A DNA stretch of 55,830 nt, from the NCBI GenBank assembly GCA_047615875.1, contig JBLHGU010000009.1:1-55830 (forward strand), given 5' to 3'. This document shows, piece after piece, positions 31,861-42,570 of this stretch (position 1 is its first letter; each line of letters starts with the position of its first letter). The DNA is from JBLHGU01 sp047615875 (lineage in GTDB: Bacteria > Pseudomonadota > Gammaproteobacteria > Arenicellales > CAJQKF01). The position numbers were made by a program, and so were the translations under genes. The notes beneath the pieces were generated by a model. It was given only the letters and a program-made list of their open reading frames with translations, was not told where the DNA came from and searched no databases.

Positions 31861-34800
31861 ATGCCAAAACGTACAGACATAAAAAGTATTCTGATTGTAG
31901 GGGCTGGACCAATTATTATTGGCCAGGCTTGCGAATTTGACTATTCCGGTGCCCAGGCTTGTAAGGCTCTGCGACAGGAAGGTTTCAGAGTAATTCTGGT
32001 TAACTCTAATCCCGCCACAATTATGACGGATCCAGAGTTCGCCGATGCGACTTATATTGAACCGTTACATTGGCGCGCCTTAAAGAAGGTCATCGAAAAG
32101 GAACGTCCTGACGCTATTCTGCCCACTATGGGCGGTCAGACAGGTTTGAATTGCACACTCGACTTGGCGCGACATGGTGTGCTTGAGGAATTTGGTGTCG
32201 AAATCATTGGTGCATCCAAAGAGGCAATAGACAAAGCCGAAGATCGTGAGAAGTTCCGTGATGCCATGTTGTCCATTGGCCTCAAGACCGTTCGTGGTGA
32301 TCTCGCTCACAGTATGGAAGGCGCTTACGCAGTACTTGAGCAGATAGGTTTTCCCACTATCATTCGTCCCTCCTTCACTATGGGTGGTACAGGCGGGGGT
32401 ATTGCATATAATCGTGAAGAGTTTACGCAAATATGTGAACGTGGGCTGGATGCCTCACCGACTAAAGAATTGTTGATTGAAGAATGTGTATTGGGTTGGA
32501 AGGAGTACGAAATGGAGGTGGTGCGAGACTGTAAAGACAATTGCATCATTGTTTGTGCCATTGAAAATTTTGATCCTATGGGTGTACACACAGGCGATTC
32601 AATCACCGTGGCACCGGCACAGACCCTGACCGATAAGGAATATCAAATTATGCGCGATGCGAGTATAGCCGTGTTGCGTGAGATTGGTGTGGATACTGGC
32701 GGTTCGAATGTCCAGTTTGGGGTGGACCCGAAAGATGGACGAATGGTGATCATTGAGATGAATCCACGGGTATCTCGATCCTCCGCTCTTGCGTCTAAGG
32801 CAACTGGATTTCCCATTGCGAAAGTCGCCGCCAAGCTGGCCGTTGGTTACACTCTGGATGAATTAAAGAATGACATTACCGGCGGAGCCAGTCCGGCTTC
32901 TTTCGAGCCAAGCATTGACTATGTTGTTACCAAGATTCCGCGATTTGATTTTGTGAAATTTCCCCAGGCCGACGCTACACTGACTACTCAGATGAAGTCT
33001 GTTGGCGAAGCGATGGCTATTGGTAGAAGCTTTCAGGAGTCTCTGCAAAAAGCCATGCGCAGTATGGAAATTGGCAGTTATGGGTTTGAACCTGTTCACA
33101 TAGGCACTGGCGAAAATCATCTCGATCGAAAAGCAATTGCCACCCGCTTACGAATTCCCGGTGTCAATCGACTCTGGTATATCGCCGATGCCTTTCGCTA
33201 TGGTATGAAGCTTGAGGAGATTTACCAGATTTCGGGAATTGATCCCTGGTATCTCGCGCAGATCGCCGAGATAGTTGAGGCGGAAGATCAGCTAGCGGAT
33301 AAAAACTTTCACAGTCTTGATCATGATGAGATTTTTCATCTAAAAAGGATGGGATTCTCAGATGTCCGCTTGTCCACCATTTTCTCTTGCAGTGAAGAAG
33401 AATTTAGAAATTATCGCCATCAACTGGGCATTCGACCTGTCTTTAAAAGAGTCGATTCATGTGCCGCTGAGTTTGCCACGCCTACTGGCTATATGTACTC
33501 AAGCTATGAAGAGGAATGTGAATCAGAACCAGAAGATAAGAAGAAAATTATTGTTCTGGGCGGTGGACCAAACAGAATAGGGCAGGGAATTGAATTCGAC
33601 TACTGTTGTGTTCACGCGGCACTGGCTCTTAAGGAAGATGGTTATCAAACCATCATGGTCAATTGCAACCCAGAAACAGTCTCAACGGATTACGATACGT
33701 CTGATCGATTGTATTTTGAACCGCTTACCCTTGAAGACGTGCTGGAAATTATTCATGTAGAAAATCCTTTTGGGGTTATTGTTCAATATGGCGGTCAAAC
33801 TCCGTTGAACCTTGCGCGCGAGCTACAAAAGGAAGGCGCACCCATAGTTGGAACGTCGCCACAGGCTATTCATGCTGCAGAAGACAGAGAGCAGTTCCAG
33901 GCCGTACTGAATCAATTGAAGCTTTTGCAGCCGCCCAATCGCATTGCAACAAATGAGACCGATGCGATTCGCCTTGCAACCGAGATTGGCTACCCACTAG
34001 TCGTTCGCCCCTCTTATGTACTAGGTGGACGCGCGATGGAAATCGTCCATGGTGAGGAAGATCTGCGAATCTATATGCAGGCGGCAATCAATGTGTCAAA
34101 TGAATCACCGGTATTGTTAGATCGCTTCTTAAGTGATGCTATCGAGGTGGACGTTGATGCGATTTGCGATGGTGAAAAAGTTCTGATTGGTGGCATCATG
34201 CAACATATAGAAGCCGCCGGTGTGCATTCTGGAGATTCAGCCTGCTCGTTGCCACCATTTAGTTTGTCTGTAGAGATTCAGAATGAATTGCGCAGTCAAA
34301 CTCGCGATATGGCATTAGCCCTGGGTGTGCTTGGATTGATGAATGTTCAGTTTGCAATCAAACAGGACAAAATTTATGTGTTAGAGGTTAATCCTCGCGC
34401 ATCACGAACGGTTCCATTTGTTTCCAAAGCCACCGGTAGGCAACTTGCCAAGGTTGCGGCCCGTTGTATGGTTGGGCAGTCCTTGAAAAGTCAGGGCGCT
34501 GAAGAGGAAATTGTGCCGCCTTATTATTGTGTTAAAGAAGCAGTTTTTCCTTTCATAAAGTTTCCGGGTGTGGATATTATTCTTGGCCCAGAAATGAAAA
34601 GCACCGGTGAAGTTATGGGCATAGGCAGAAGTTTTGGTGAGGCTTTTAATAAAGCCCAACAGGCTGCTGGTAGTGTATTGCCGGAATCGGGCAGCGTTTT
34701 GTTTAGTGTCAATAAACCTGATCAGGCTGCTGTGTCAGAGATTGCACAAACCTTTTTTGATATGGGTTTCAAAATCGTTGCTACCCCTGGCACTGCAGCC

Positions 34801-35085
34801 AGACTATCAGAAGCGGGTATTCCGGTTGACTCTGTCAATAAGGTTGAGGAAGGTCGACCCCACGTCGTGGACAGTATTAAAAACAGAGAGTATGCACTAG
34901 TTATTAATACTCCCTCAGGCAAGCAAAGTGTCACAGATTCCTATACGATTCGTAGGGAGACACTGCTACATTCAATTACCTATTTTACTACGATGGCCGG
35001 CGCAAGCGCTGCTGCACAGGCTATCGCAATAGGTGGAGATCTGGGCGTTGAACGCCTGCAAACCCTACATCGGGAAATATTATGA
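31861..35085 (+). CDS. carB: Carbamoyl-phosphate synthase large subunit
   Basis: CarB joins bicarbonate, ammonia and two ATP. The 1074-residue protein (E. coli 1073) shows the duplicated ATP-grasp halves: MPKRTDIKSILIVGAGPIIIGQACEFDYSG at the start, FTMGGTGGGIAYN, and the second half beginning KKIIVLGGGPNRIGQGIEFDYCC, with VVRPSYVLGGRAMEIVH. The oligomerisation region lies between and the C-terminal methylglyoxal-synthase-like allosteric domain (about 935-1074; VLFSVNKPDQ...GFKIVATPGTAARL) is present. carB follows carA by 26 bases with no gene between, and overlaps greA by 4 bases. Confidence 0.98.
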   Translation: MPKRTDIKSILIVGAGPIIIGQACEFDYSGAQACKALRQEGFRVILVNSNPATIMTDPEFADATYIEPLHWRALKKVIEKERPDAILPTMGGQTGLNCTLDLARHGVLEEFGVEIIGASKEAIDKAEDREKFRDAMLSIGLKTVRGDLAHSMEGAYAVLEQIGFPTIIRPSFTMGGTGGGIAYNREEFTQICERGLDASPTKELLIEECVLGWKEYEMEVVRDCKDNCIIVCAIENFDPMGVHTGDSITVAPAQTLTDKEYQIMRDASIAVLREIGVDTGGSNVQFGVDPKDGRMVIIEMNPRVSRSSALASKATGFPIAKVAAKLAVGYTLDELKNDITGGASPASFEPSIDYVVTKIPRFDFVKFPQADATLTTQMKSVGEAMAIGRSFQESLQKAMRSMEIGSYGFEPVHIGTGENHLDRKAIATRLRIPGVNRLWYIADAFRYGMKLEEIYQISGIDPWYLAQIAEIVEAEDQLADKNFHSLDHDEIFHLKRMGFSDVRLSTIFSCSEEEFRNYRHQLGIRPVFKRVDSCAAEFATPTGYMYSSYEEECESEPEDKKKIIVLGGGPNRIGQGIEFDYCCVHAALALKEDGYQTIMVNCNPETVSTDYDTSDRLYFEPLTLEDVLEIIHVENPFGVIVQYGGQTPLNLARELQKEGAPIVGTSPQAIHAAEDREQFQAVLNQLKLLQPPNRIATNETDAIRLATEIGYPLVVRPSYVLGGRAMEIVHGEEDLRIYMQAAINVSNESPVLLDRFLSDAIEVDVDAICDGEKVLIGGIMQHIEAAGVHSGDSACSLPPFSLSVEIQNELRSQTRDMALALGVLGLMNVQFAIKQDKIYVLEVNPRASRTVPFVSKATGRQLAKVAARCMVGQSLKSQGAEEEIVPPYYCVKEAVFPFIKFPGVDIILGPEMKSTGEVMGIGRSFGEAFNKAQQAAGSVLPESGSVLFSVNKPDQAAVSEIAQTFFDMGFKIVATPGTAARLSEAGIPVDSVNKVEEGRPHVVDSIKNREYALVINTPSGKQSVTDSYTIRRETLLHSITYFTTMAGASAAAQAIAIGGDLGVERLQTLHREIL

Positions 35086-35561
35086 ATGACCGTGTTGTAT
35101 TAACCAAACAAGGCGCAGAAGTATTACAATCTGAGCTATCGCGACTGAAAAAGACCGAGCGCCCGCGAGTTATTCAGGCGATTGCTGAAGCTAGAGCTCA
35201 TGGTGATTTGTCAGAGAATGCGGAATATCATGCTGCCCGTGAAGAACAAAGTTTTCTTGAAGGTAGAATAAAATTGCTGGCAGCTAGTCTATCTGGTGCA
35301 GAACTTATTGATCCCGTTGCATTGAATGCTGGTAAACGAATCGTGTTTGGTGCCTATGTTACGATCTATGATGTTGAAACAGAAGTTGAAACGAGTTATC
35401 AAATTGTTGGCGAGTTGGAAGCGGATCTCAGTAAAGGACAAATATCATTGGCATCTCCAATAGCGAAGGCCCTTCTCGCAAAAAATGAAGGCGACGAGGT
35501 TGTTGTGCAAGCGCCGGCGGGTGAGAAAATCTACGAGGTGATTGCAGTAGATTATCATTAG
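35082..35561 (+). CDS. greA: Transcription elongation factor GreA
   Basis: GreA enters the RNA polymerase secondary channel and stimulates cleavage of backtracked RNA. The 159-residue protein has the N-terminal coiled coil with the acidic tip (EARAHGDLSENAEYHAAREEQSFLEGRIK, where the conserved Asp and Glu lie) and the C-terminal FKBP-like domain with SPIAKALLAKNEGDEVVVQAPAGEKIYEV. Its ATG overlaps the carB stop (ATGA). In Pseudomonas yhbY, rlmE and ftsH follow; here a convergent acyltransferase gene follows, so conserved order ends at greA. Confidence 0.97.
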   Translation: MNDRVVLTKQGAEVLQSELSRLKKTERPRVIQAIAEARAHGDLSENAEYHAAREEQSFLEGRIKLLAASLSGAELIDPVALNAGKRIVFGAYVTIYDVETEVETSYQIVGELEADLSKGQISLASPIAKALLAKNEGDEVVVQAPAGEKIYEVIAVDYH

Positions 35562-35640
35562 TTAATAGGCAGCATTCTTATTAATTTAACTATGCGTCTA
35601 ATCTAAACTCCAGTATACAATTCCCTGTGATATTTAGCAT

Positions 35641-36570
35641 TCAGTAAACCGAAGGTTGGCCTGTGGGTCGACTTTTAAAACGTTTGTGAACCCAAAAGTA
35701 CTGTTCTGGGGAAATTTTTATCAACTCTTCAATCGCTTGATTCATCCGAGCAGTATCCAATAATTCGTTACTGACCGGAAAGTTCTCGATTGGAGTGAAA
35801 AACTCAAGCTTGTAACCTTTTCCTCTGGCTTTTTGTGTGGTCATACAGGGAATTACCACTGAGTTGGTTAGTGAAGCGAATCGTCCAAGCATAGGGAAAG
35901 TGGACACCGGGTTATTGAAAAAAGGCACAAACACTCCAGTCATGGGACCTGGGTCCTGATCTGGAAGATAATAGAACAACTTTCCCTTACGTATTTTGCG
36001 GATCAAGTTTCTCATTGGTGCAGTACGCTCTACCAATTCAATACCGAATCGAGATCTACCTCGTCGAATAGCCAGATCCATAGCTTTATTCTTGGCAAAC
36101 TGATACATGCTGACAGAAGGGTAAAGTTCGGAGATATAAATACCACCTATTTCCAGCGATACAAAATGTGGTGCGAGTAATATTATATTTTGTTTTTTAC
36201 TCAATGCGTCTTCAAGAAACTGTTGGCCCTGAATCTCAAACAATCTGTGCAAGCGTTGAATTGACGCGTGCCAGTTTAGCCCCGTGCAGATAACGGATGT
36301 GCCAAGTTCAATAAAATGCTGGCGTACCATCTTCAGTTGTTGATTGCAGGTTAACTCCGGGAAGCATAGCGACACGTTGGTTAATGCAATTCGGCGCCGA
36401 GAGCTGAAAAGATGAAATACGAGAAGACCTAATCCTGTCCCAATTATTCGCAGTGCAGGTAAAGGTAACCAGGCTAATAACCAGATTAGCAATAGACCCG
36501 GATAGGTAGGCCAATAACGCAACGCGAATCTATTTTGATTTCGGTATTTAGGTTTGAAGGTAGCTTGCAC
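35641..36570 (-). CDS. LpxL/HtrB-type lysophospholipid or lipid A acyltransferase
   Basis: The 309-residue protein belongs to the LpxL/LpxM/WaaM acyltransferase family, which adds secondary acyl chains to Kdo2-lipid IVA. It has one N-terminal membrane helix (about 24-55), then the catalytic HX4E motif H135-FVSL-E140 in LLAPHFVSLEIGG, and the conserved RKGKLFYYLPDQDPGPMTGVFVPFFNNPVSTFP block. Length is close to E. coli LpxL (306). Which acyl chain and position it serves cannot be told. It lies upstream-to-downstream alone on the minus strand after the greA end. Confidence 0.9.
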   Translation of the reverse strand: MQATFKPKYRNQNRFALRYWPTYPGLLLIWLLAWLPLPALRIIGTGLGLLVFHLFSSRRRIALTNVSLCFPELTCNQQLKMVRQHFIELGTSVICTGLNWHASIQRLHRLFEIQGQQFLEDALSKKQNIILLAPHFVSLEIGGIYISELYPSVSMYQFAKNKAMDLAIRRGRSRFGIELVERTAPMRNLIRKIRKGKLFYYLPDQDPGPMTGVFVPFFNNPVSTFPMLGRFASLTNSVVIPCMTTQKARGKGYKLEFFTPIENFPVSNELLDTARMNQAIEELIKISPEQYFWVHKRFKSRPTGQPSVY

Positions 36571-36674
36571 AAGCCGGATTATAGCAATGCATGCTCTAAC
36601 GATTGTGCAATTTTAGAAAGGATTTTTTTCACAAAATTTAGGCGAGCTCTGATTAATCCAGAATCTACTTTGTT

Positions 36675-37541
36675 TTATCCAGCCATCTGATACGCGGGGT
36701 TTTCCTTTAACAGCATCATTTGCTTTCGTGAACTTCCCCAGCGATATTCGCCGATAATCCCGCTAGAACGAATGACTCGATGACAGGGTATTAACCAGCC
36801 TATGGTGTTTTTTCCAATGGCAGAACCCACTGCACGGCTAGCTTTCGGACAGTCGATGGATTTGGCCAGATCACCATAAGTTGTAACTGCACCGGTTGGA
36901 ATATTTAATAGAGCCTCCCAAACGCGCACCTGAAAATTAGTCCCTTTTACCAGAACATTGATTGTTTTGTCGGAGGTCGTATCAGAAAAAAGTTGCTCAA
37001 CAACGTGACTCGTTGTCTCGCAATCTTCTATCAAATTAGCCATAGGCCATTCACTAAATAGATCGCTAACACCTGATGAGAAGTTGTCTTCGCTGTGAAA
37101 CGACAACCAGCAGATGCCTTTTTCTGTGGTTCCGATAAGACAGAGACCAAATGGACATAGGTGGGTACCGTAGGAAATGGTTAAAGGACTGCCACCCTGG
37201 CCATATTCGCCAGGCGACATTGCATGTATTGCTACGAATAAATCATGTAGTCTGCCATTGCCCGACAGTCCAACTTCTACCGAGGTATCGAAGGTCGAAA
37301 TGCGTCGTCTAAGCAATTCACCAGCACGTATGGCTGTCATGTACTGAAGCATTTTTTTCGGACTGATGCCGGCCCAGCGTGTGAAAATTTTCTGGAAGTG
37401 ATGAGAGCTGAGCCCTACGTGATCCGCCACGCTATCAAGATCAGGCTGAAGATTCTGATTTTCAGCAAGATATTCAATGGCTTTTTCTACCCGTAAAAAA
37501 TCGGAATTATCTGGCAAATTAGCAATATTTAGATTTCGCAT
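36675..37541 (-). CDS. Ada-type AraC regulator/O6-methylguanine-DNA methyltransferase (no N-terminal zinc domain)
   Basis: The 288-residue protein joins an AraC HTH (about 15-105; LDSVADHVGLSSHHFQKIFTRWAGISPKKMLQYMT) to an O6-alkylguanine-DNA alkyltransferase domain (about 120-285). The acceptor cysteine is C253 in IPCHRVI, within GSAIGKNTIGWLIPCHRVIRSSG. The N-terminal Ada zinc/phosphotriester domain of E. coli Ada (with its activating Cys) is absent, so methyl-phosphotriester sensing is not expected; regulation must differ. An Atl gene, a catalytically inactive relative, lies 14 kb away at 51421. Confidence 0.93.
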   Translation of the reverse strand: MRNLNIANLPDNSDFLRVEKAIEYLAENQNLQPDLDSVADHVGLSSHHFQKIFTRWAGISPKKMLQYMTAIRAGELLRRRISTFDTSVEVGLSGNGRLHDLFVAIHAMSPGEYGQGGSPLTISYGTHLCPFGLCLIGTTEKGICWLSFHSEDNFSSGVSDLFSEWPMANLIEDCETTSHVVEQLFSDTTSDKTINVLVKGTNFQVRVWEALLNIPTGAVTTYGDLAKSIDCPKASRAVGSAIGKNTIGWLIPCHRVIRSSGIIGEYRWGSSRKQMMLLKENPAYQMAG

Positions 37542-37612
37542 GGCAACTTTCAGTGATGAGTTATGCGTTAATTTTGCCGAATTGAACGACTGCTCTCAAT
37601 CCGATCCTTGTG

Positions 37613-40600
37613 TTATACACCACCATGCATGGTCTTAATCTGACTAATAGCCACTGACAACATCGCAAAGTCTATTTCACGCACAGCCTTGAAGTCAGCT
37701 ATTAGCTGGAGAAATCGACTAACGTATGTTTCGTTTTGGGCCAGCCACTTACGTAACATTTTTCGACCGTTACCAGTTTGTTCGGCGCCAAGCACTAAAG
37801 CAGTTAATTCTTTCTGTTCACTATGAAATTCGTTTCGAAGGCTAAAAACTGCCATTGCCTGCCAATGATTGCGAATCTTTAGACCACCAACCTGATCTCT
37901 CAGCCAGTGAATTTCCAATGCATCACCGAGACCGTAATAAATATTTGCCACCAGGCCGACATCACAACCAAGTCGTTGTGATACATCTACTATATCGAGT
38001 GCCGAAGACAGAGCCATCAAGCTGGCAACCTGATGAGCTAAGTCCGTACCTACTTTTAAACCCTGCAGTTGTTTTGCGCGTTTTTTGTGGATTAATCGAT
38101 TGCTGGCAGCAAGGCTGCGCGGGTAACTCTCAACAAGTTGAGAAACGCCACCCTGAAAGTAATCAACGGTGGCGCTGATATTCATATTTTCAGGCCGGTT
38201 TCGAATAAGCCAGGAAGTTGCACGTTCAACTAGACCGGCGACATCCTGAAGCATTGATTTTTGAACAGCATCAGCAACCTGATTATCTAGACCTTCAATC
38301 TCACTCCACAATCTTCTTAAGTTAAAGATTTCTGTCGCAACGGTATAAGCTCGAGCAATATGGGACCAGGAAACACCCGTCAATTCCCATAATCGAAAGG
38401 CAAATGTGGGTCCACCTCTATTCACCATGTCATTAGTAATATGGGTAACTATAATCTCCCTACGTAATGGGTGTTCCATCATTACATCGTGCAATTTCTC
38501 CGATACCAATCCGGGAAAGTACCTGGCTAATGTAAAAGAAAGATACTGATCTTCCGGTACATCGGTTTCTATGAGGTACTTGTATAGAGTGATTTTGCTA
38601 TAGGCAAACAGTACTGACAACTCAGGCCTCGATAAACCCAGGTTGACCTTTATCCGATGGTTTATCATTTCCTCGTTAGGTAAATACTCTAACTCTCGAT
38701 TTAATTCTCCTTCTCGCTCTAGATGTCTAATAAAACGTATATGTTGACGAAACAATTCCGATGCAGTTGTAGCAGCCAGGCTAATAGCTTGGGTTTGCTC
38801 ATAGTTGTCTCGTAACACCAGATCCGCAACATTGTCAGTCATTGATGCGAGCATTTGATTACGTTGCTTAACCGTAAGATCACCGGATCCAACACTTCGG
38901 TCCAGAAGGATTTTTATATTCACTTCATGATCTGAGGTGTCAACTCCCGCAGAGTTATCTATTGCATCGCTATAGCAAAGCCCACCTTTTTCGCTATATT
39001 CAATACGACCCAATTGCGTCATACCAAGATTGCCACCTTCGCCAAAAACCTTGCAACGGAGCTCGTTTCCATTAACCCGCAGAGGATCATTGGCACGATC
39101 GATTACATCGTCGTGAGTTTCTGAAGTAGATTTGACATAGGTGCCGATGCCGCCATTCCAGACAAGGTCTACGGATGACTTAAGTAATCGATTGATTAAA
39201 TCAGTTGGCGTTATTGAATCCTGATTAATTCCAAGTGCCTGGCGTGCTTCAGCCGAAAGCTCAATAGATTTATCAGTGCGATTATAAATACCCCCGCCGC
39301 TTGATATCAATGAAGCATCATAGTCTTTCCAGCTTGACCTTGGCAGATCGAACAAACGTTGCCGCTCTGCAAAAGATATAGTCGGGTCAGCATCGGGATC
39401 GATAAAAATATGTAGATGATTAAATGCCGCAAGTAAACGAATCTGGTTGGATAGCAGCATGCCATTACCAAATACATCACCGCCCATATCGCCTATGCCA
39501 ATCACTGTGAAAGGCTGGGTTTGGGTGTCTACACCAATCTCTCTAAAATGACGTTTGACAGACTCCCACGCACCGCGCGCCGTAATGGCCATTTTCTTGT
39601 GATCATAACCGTCTGACCCGCCGGATGCAAAGGCGTCGCCCAGCCAGAAGTTATACTCTTTGGCGATACCATTGGCGATATCTGAGAACGTAGCAGTACC
39701 CTTGTCGGCCGCAACAACCAGATAAGGATCATCCTCATCCCGGCGGACAGTTTGCTCAGGGTGAACGATGCTATCACCCACAATATTGTCTGTGATGTCC
39801 AGCATGCCACGCATAAAGGACTGGTAACACCGTATGACTTCAGCCATTTGCACATCTCGCTCGCCGTCTGGCATACGTTTTACAATGAAACCGCCCTTGG
39901 AGCCAACGGGTACAATTACAGCATTTTTGACCATTTGAGCCTTCACCAAACCGAGGACTTCGGTTCTGAAGTCTTCTGGTCGATCAGACCAGCGTAAACC
40001 GCCTCGTGCTACTTTGCCACCACGTAAATGAACCGCTTCTACCCAGGGTGAATAGACGAAAATTTCAAACATTGGACGTGGCTCAGGCATGCGCAATATT
40101 TGTGAAGGATCAAACTTGATCGAGAGGTATTCTTTATGATTGCCATTACTATCACATTGGTAAAAGTTGGTCCTTAGAGTGGCCTCTATGGCATTCAAAC
40201 TGGCGGTTAGAATACGGTCTTCGTCAAGGTTAACAACCCGCTCCATACCTTCGTTTATCTGCTCCATCAAGTTTTGCCGTGCGGTTTCACGGTCAAGCGA
40301 AAATTCCGGGTCGAATAGAATATGAAATAGAGCGATTAAACGTCGCGTCATATGGGGGTTTGAGCTTAATGTGTCTTCAATGTAATCCTGGCTATAACGG
40401 ATGCGAATTTGTTTCATGAATTTCGCATAGGCACGAATAACCATGCATTCGCGCCAGCTTAAACCGGCACCCAGAACCAGGCGATTAAAACCGTCATCTT
40501 CGAGGTTACCTTTCCATATCTGTGTAAATGCGTCTTCAAATACTTCACGACTGCTTTCTGCATCGATCTCCCAATTCATTTGATTGGTCAGGCTGAATTC

Positions 40601-42445
40601 ATGTAGCCAAACCGCGGCGCCTTCGGCCGGAGTTACTAAATAGGGACGCTCCCCCAGAACCCTCAAACCCATGTTCTCAATCATGGGAATGACTTCTGAA
40701 AGTGACACCTCCGCCTCCCTGGAATACAAACGCAAATGAACGCTGCCGTCAATCACATTAACCGGACGGTAGAAATAGGTGCCAAGTTCACCGGATGTTG
40801 CGGCTAGATTGATGCGTTGAATATCATAGGCTGCACGACGTGGATTGCAGTCATCCTGATAAGAAATTGGGAAAGCATTACGATACTGGTTAAAGTAACG
40901 TATGCCCGATTCCTCGCCGAACTGCTCGACTAAAGTCGTGCGTAAATGATCGTTCCATGTGAGTGCGGCATCGGCGATGCGTCGCTCAAGTTCTGTCAGG
41001 TCTATGTCAGGTTTGGTAGCGGTGTCTGTGTACACAAGAAAGTGAATTCGCGCCAGAACTGACTCGGTAAACAGCACATTAAACTCAACATGCAGACTAT
41101 TGAAAGACATACGTAACATGTTCTGAATGCGTAAACGCAAATCGCTGTGAAAACGGTCTTTGGGAATATAAACCAATACTGAATGGAAACGGTTGAAAGG
41201 CTCAGTCGCAACGAACATGCGAATATGCTGGCGCTCTTGTAAATGCATAATACCGTTGAGTATTAACTTTAACTGGGACTCGGGTATCTGAAATAAAGTA
41301 TCGCGAGGATAAATCTCAATAATATTTCGCAACACTTTTCCAAGATGTCCATTGGCCGGCAGATTGGTGGCCGACATAAGACGCCCAACCTTGTGCTGAA
41401 TATGCGGGATTTCCCGGGTATTTCTATTGTATGCAGCTGATGTAAAAAGCCCCAGAACACAGAATACACGCACTTGACCGGTTGCTTGATTGTTGGCCTT
41501 TATGCAAATAAGATCCAGACGGGCAGGGCGATGAATAGTTGAGTCGGCGCTACTCTTGGTTAGGACGAGGTCGTCTGGGAACTCAAGAAAATCCATCATG
41601 CTGCAGGGTAGTACGAGTTTTTCTATGTGGTCATCGGAAAAGGAAGGTTTCTGTAAAATGCCCAATACTGACTTTTTATTCAGTATTGGCCTGGTTCTTG
41701 TAGTTGGGTCGGATGCGCTGGAAAACTCGCATAGTCCGGTTAGAGTAAAGTGGTCGTTTTCAATCCATTCGAGTAATTCCGCAGCTTCTTTAAGTGTGCT
41801 CCTGGGATTGTTGTTGGACTCTGCGTACAATTCAACAGTAAAGGACTTTACAGACTCTCGCATTGCCTGCCAGTCCTTGCAGGCAAGAGCGACGTCATTG
41901 AGGGTTGTCTCGATTGTCTGCTGAAGAGTGTTCAGGGCAGCTTCGCTGGTCTCTCGATCAAAGTGAAACTGCATAAACGACTCCATTGCAGATTCGGATT
42001 TATTTTCATCGGCGAGATGAACTTTAACGATAGTGCCTGATTTGTCTCTAGACACCGGTAGGACAGGGTGCAAGGTATGGTGAATAGTCAGACCGGATCT
42101 GTTTAAAGCCATGGAAACAGAGTCCACTAAAAAAGGCATGTCGTCGCAAACAATTTCCAGGACGGTATGTGTGCTTTGCCAACCGTGTCGTTCATAATCC
42201 GGGTTGTAAATATGAACATTTGGTTTTGAGGGTTGCTTTGTCCTGGCTAGCTGCCAGTGAGCGAGGCTCGCACCATACAAATCGCCAAATGACACATGGC
42301 TGAACTCATTCGAGCTGATTTGAGAGTAGTATTGACATAAAAAGCCGTGGATAATTGACGACTCATTTGCAGCAAGACTTTTCTCCGCTTCCTTATTCAG
42401 TTCGGCTGCTAGTTCGATGGCAAAAGCGTTTTCGTTTTCAGACAT
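37613..42445 (-). CDS. gdhB: NAD-specific glutamate dehydrogenase, large type
   Basis: This 1610-residue protein matches the large NAD-dependent glutamate dehydrogenase class (about 1600 residues, known from Pseudomonas, Streptomyces and Caulobacter relatives), which oxidises glutamate to 2-oxoglutarate in catabolism. The N-terminal half holds regulatory ACT-like regions (DDMPFLVDSVSMALNRSGL). The catalytic core includes FKVARGGLRWSDRPEDFRTEVLGLVKAQMVKNAVIVPVGSKGGF-type segments (LRGGKVARGGLRWSDR and NAVIVPVGSKGGFIVK), the dinucleotide region VIGIGDMGGDVFGNGML, and GKNGG-like VWNGGIGTYVKS. It is divergent from the acetoacetyl-CoA synthetase gene and alone on its strand. Confidence 0.97.
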   Translation of the reverse strand: MSENENAFAIELAAELNKEAEKSLAANESSIIHGFLCQYYSQISSNEFSHVSFGDLYGASLAHWQLARTKQPSKPNVHIYNPDYERHGWQSTHTVLEIVCDDMPFLVDSVSMALNRSGLTIHHTLHPVLPVSRDKSGTIVKVHLADENKSESAMESFMQFHFDRETSEAALNTLQQTIETTLNDVALACKDWQAMRESVKSFTVELYAESNNNPRSTLKEAAELLEWIENDHFTLTGLCEFSSASDPTTRTRPILNKKSVLGILQKPSFSDDHIEKLVLPCSMMDFLEFPDDLVLTKSSADSTIHRPARLDLICIKANNQATGQVRVFCVLGLFTSAAYNRNTREIPHIQHKVGRLMSATNLPANGHLGKVLRNIIEIYPRDTLFQIPESQLKLILNGIMHLQERQHIRMFVATEPFNRFHSVLVYIPKDRFHSDLRLRIQNMLRMSFNSLHVEFNVLFTESVLARIHFLVYTDTATKPDIDLTELERRIADAALTWNDHLRTTLVEQFGEESGIRYFNQYRNAFPISYQDDCNPRRAAYDIQRINLAATSGELGTYFYRPVNVIDGSVHLRLYSREAEVSLSEVIPMIENMGLRVLGERPYLVTPAEGAAVWLHEFSLTNQMNWEIDAESSREVFEDAFTQIWKGNLEDDGFNRLVLGAGLSWRECMVIRAYAKFMKQIRIRYSQDYIEDTLSSNPHMTRRLIALFHILFDPEFSLDRETARQNLMEQINEGMERVVNLDEDRILTASLNAIEATLRTNFYQCDSNGNHKEYLSIKFDPSQILRMPEPRPMFEIFVYSPWVEAVHLRGGKVARGGLRWSDRPEDFRTEVLGLVKAQMVKNAVIVPVGSKGGFIVKRMPDGERDVQMAEVIRCYQSFMRGMLDITDNIVGDSIVHPEQTVRRDEDDPYLVVAADKGTATFSDIANGIAKEYNFWLGDAFASGGSDGYDHKKMAITARGAWESVKRHFREIGVDTQTQPFTVIGIGDMGGDVFGNGMLLSNQIRLLAAFNHLHIFIDPDADPTISFAERQRLFDLPRSSWKDYDASLISSGGGIYNRTDKSIELSAEARQALGINQDSITPTDLINRLLKSSVDLVWNGGIGTYVKSTSETHDDVIDRANDPLRVNGNELRCKVFGEGGNLGMTQLGRIEYSEKGGLCYSDAIDNSAGVDTSDHEVNIKILLDRSVGSGDLTVKQRNQMLASMTDNVADLVLRDNYEQTQAISLAATTASELFRQHIRFIRHLEREGELNRELEYLPNEEMINHRIKVNLGLSRPELSVLFAYSKITLYKYLIETDVPEDQYLSFTLARYFPGLVSEKLHDVMMEHPLRREIIVTHITNDMVNRGGPTFAFRLWELTGVSWSHIARAYTVATEIFNLRRLWSEIEGLDNQVADAVQKSMLQDVAGLVERATSWLIRNRPENMNISATVDYFQGGVSQLVESYPRSLAASNRLIHKKRAKQLQGLKVGTDLAHQVASLMALSSALDIVDVSQRLGCDVGLVANIYYGLGDALEIHWLRDQVGGLKIRNHWQAMAVFSLRNEFHSEQKELTALVLGAEQTGNGRKMLRKWLAQNETYVSRFLQLIADFKAVREIDFAMLSVAISQIKTMHGGV

Positions 42446-42570
42446 AGTGCCGCCTCAGGCATTTGCGGCAAATTAATGTATTTGCTGGCAATTATTGCGA
42501 TAATTGAAGTCTGCAAAAATATATGGCATCGATAAAATCTATGCAAGCATTAATCAAGGAGTAAATTTAG

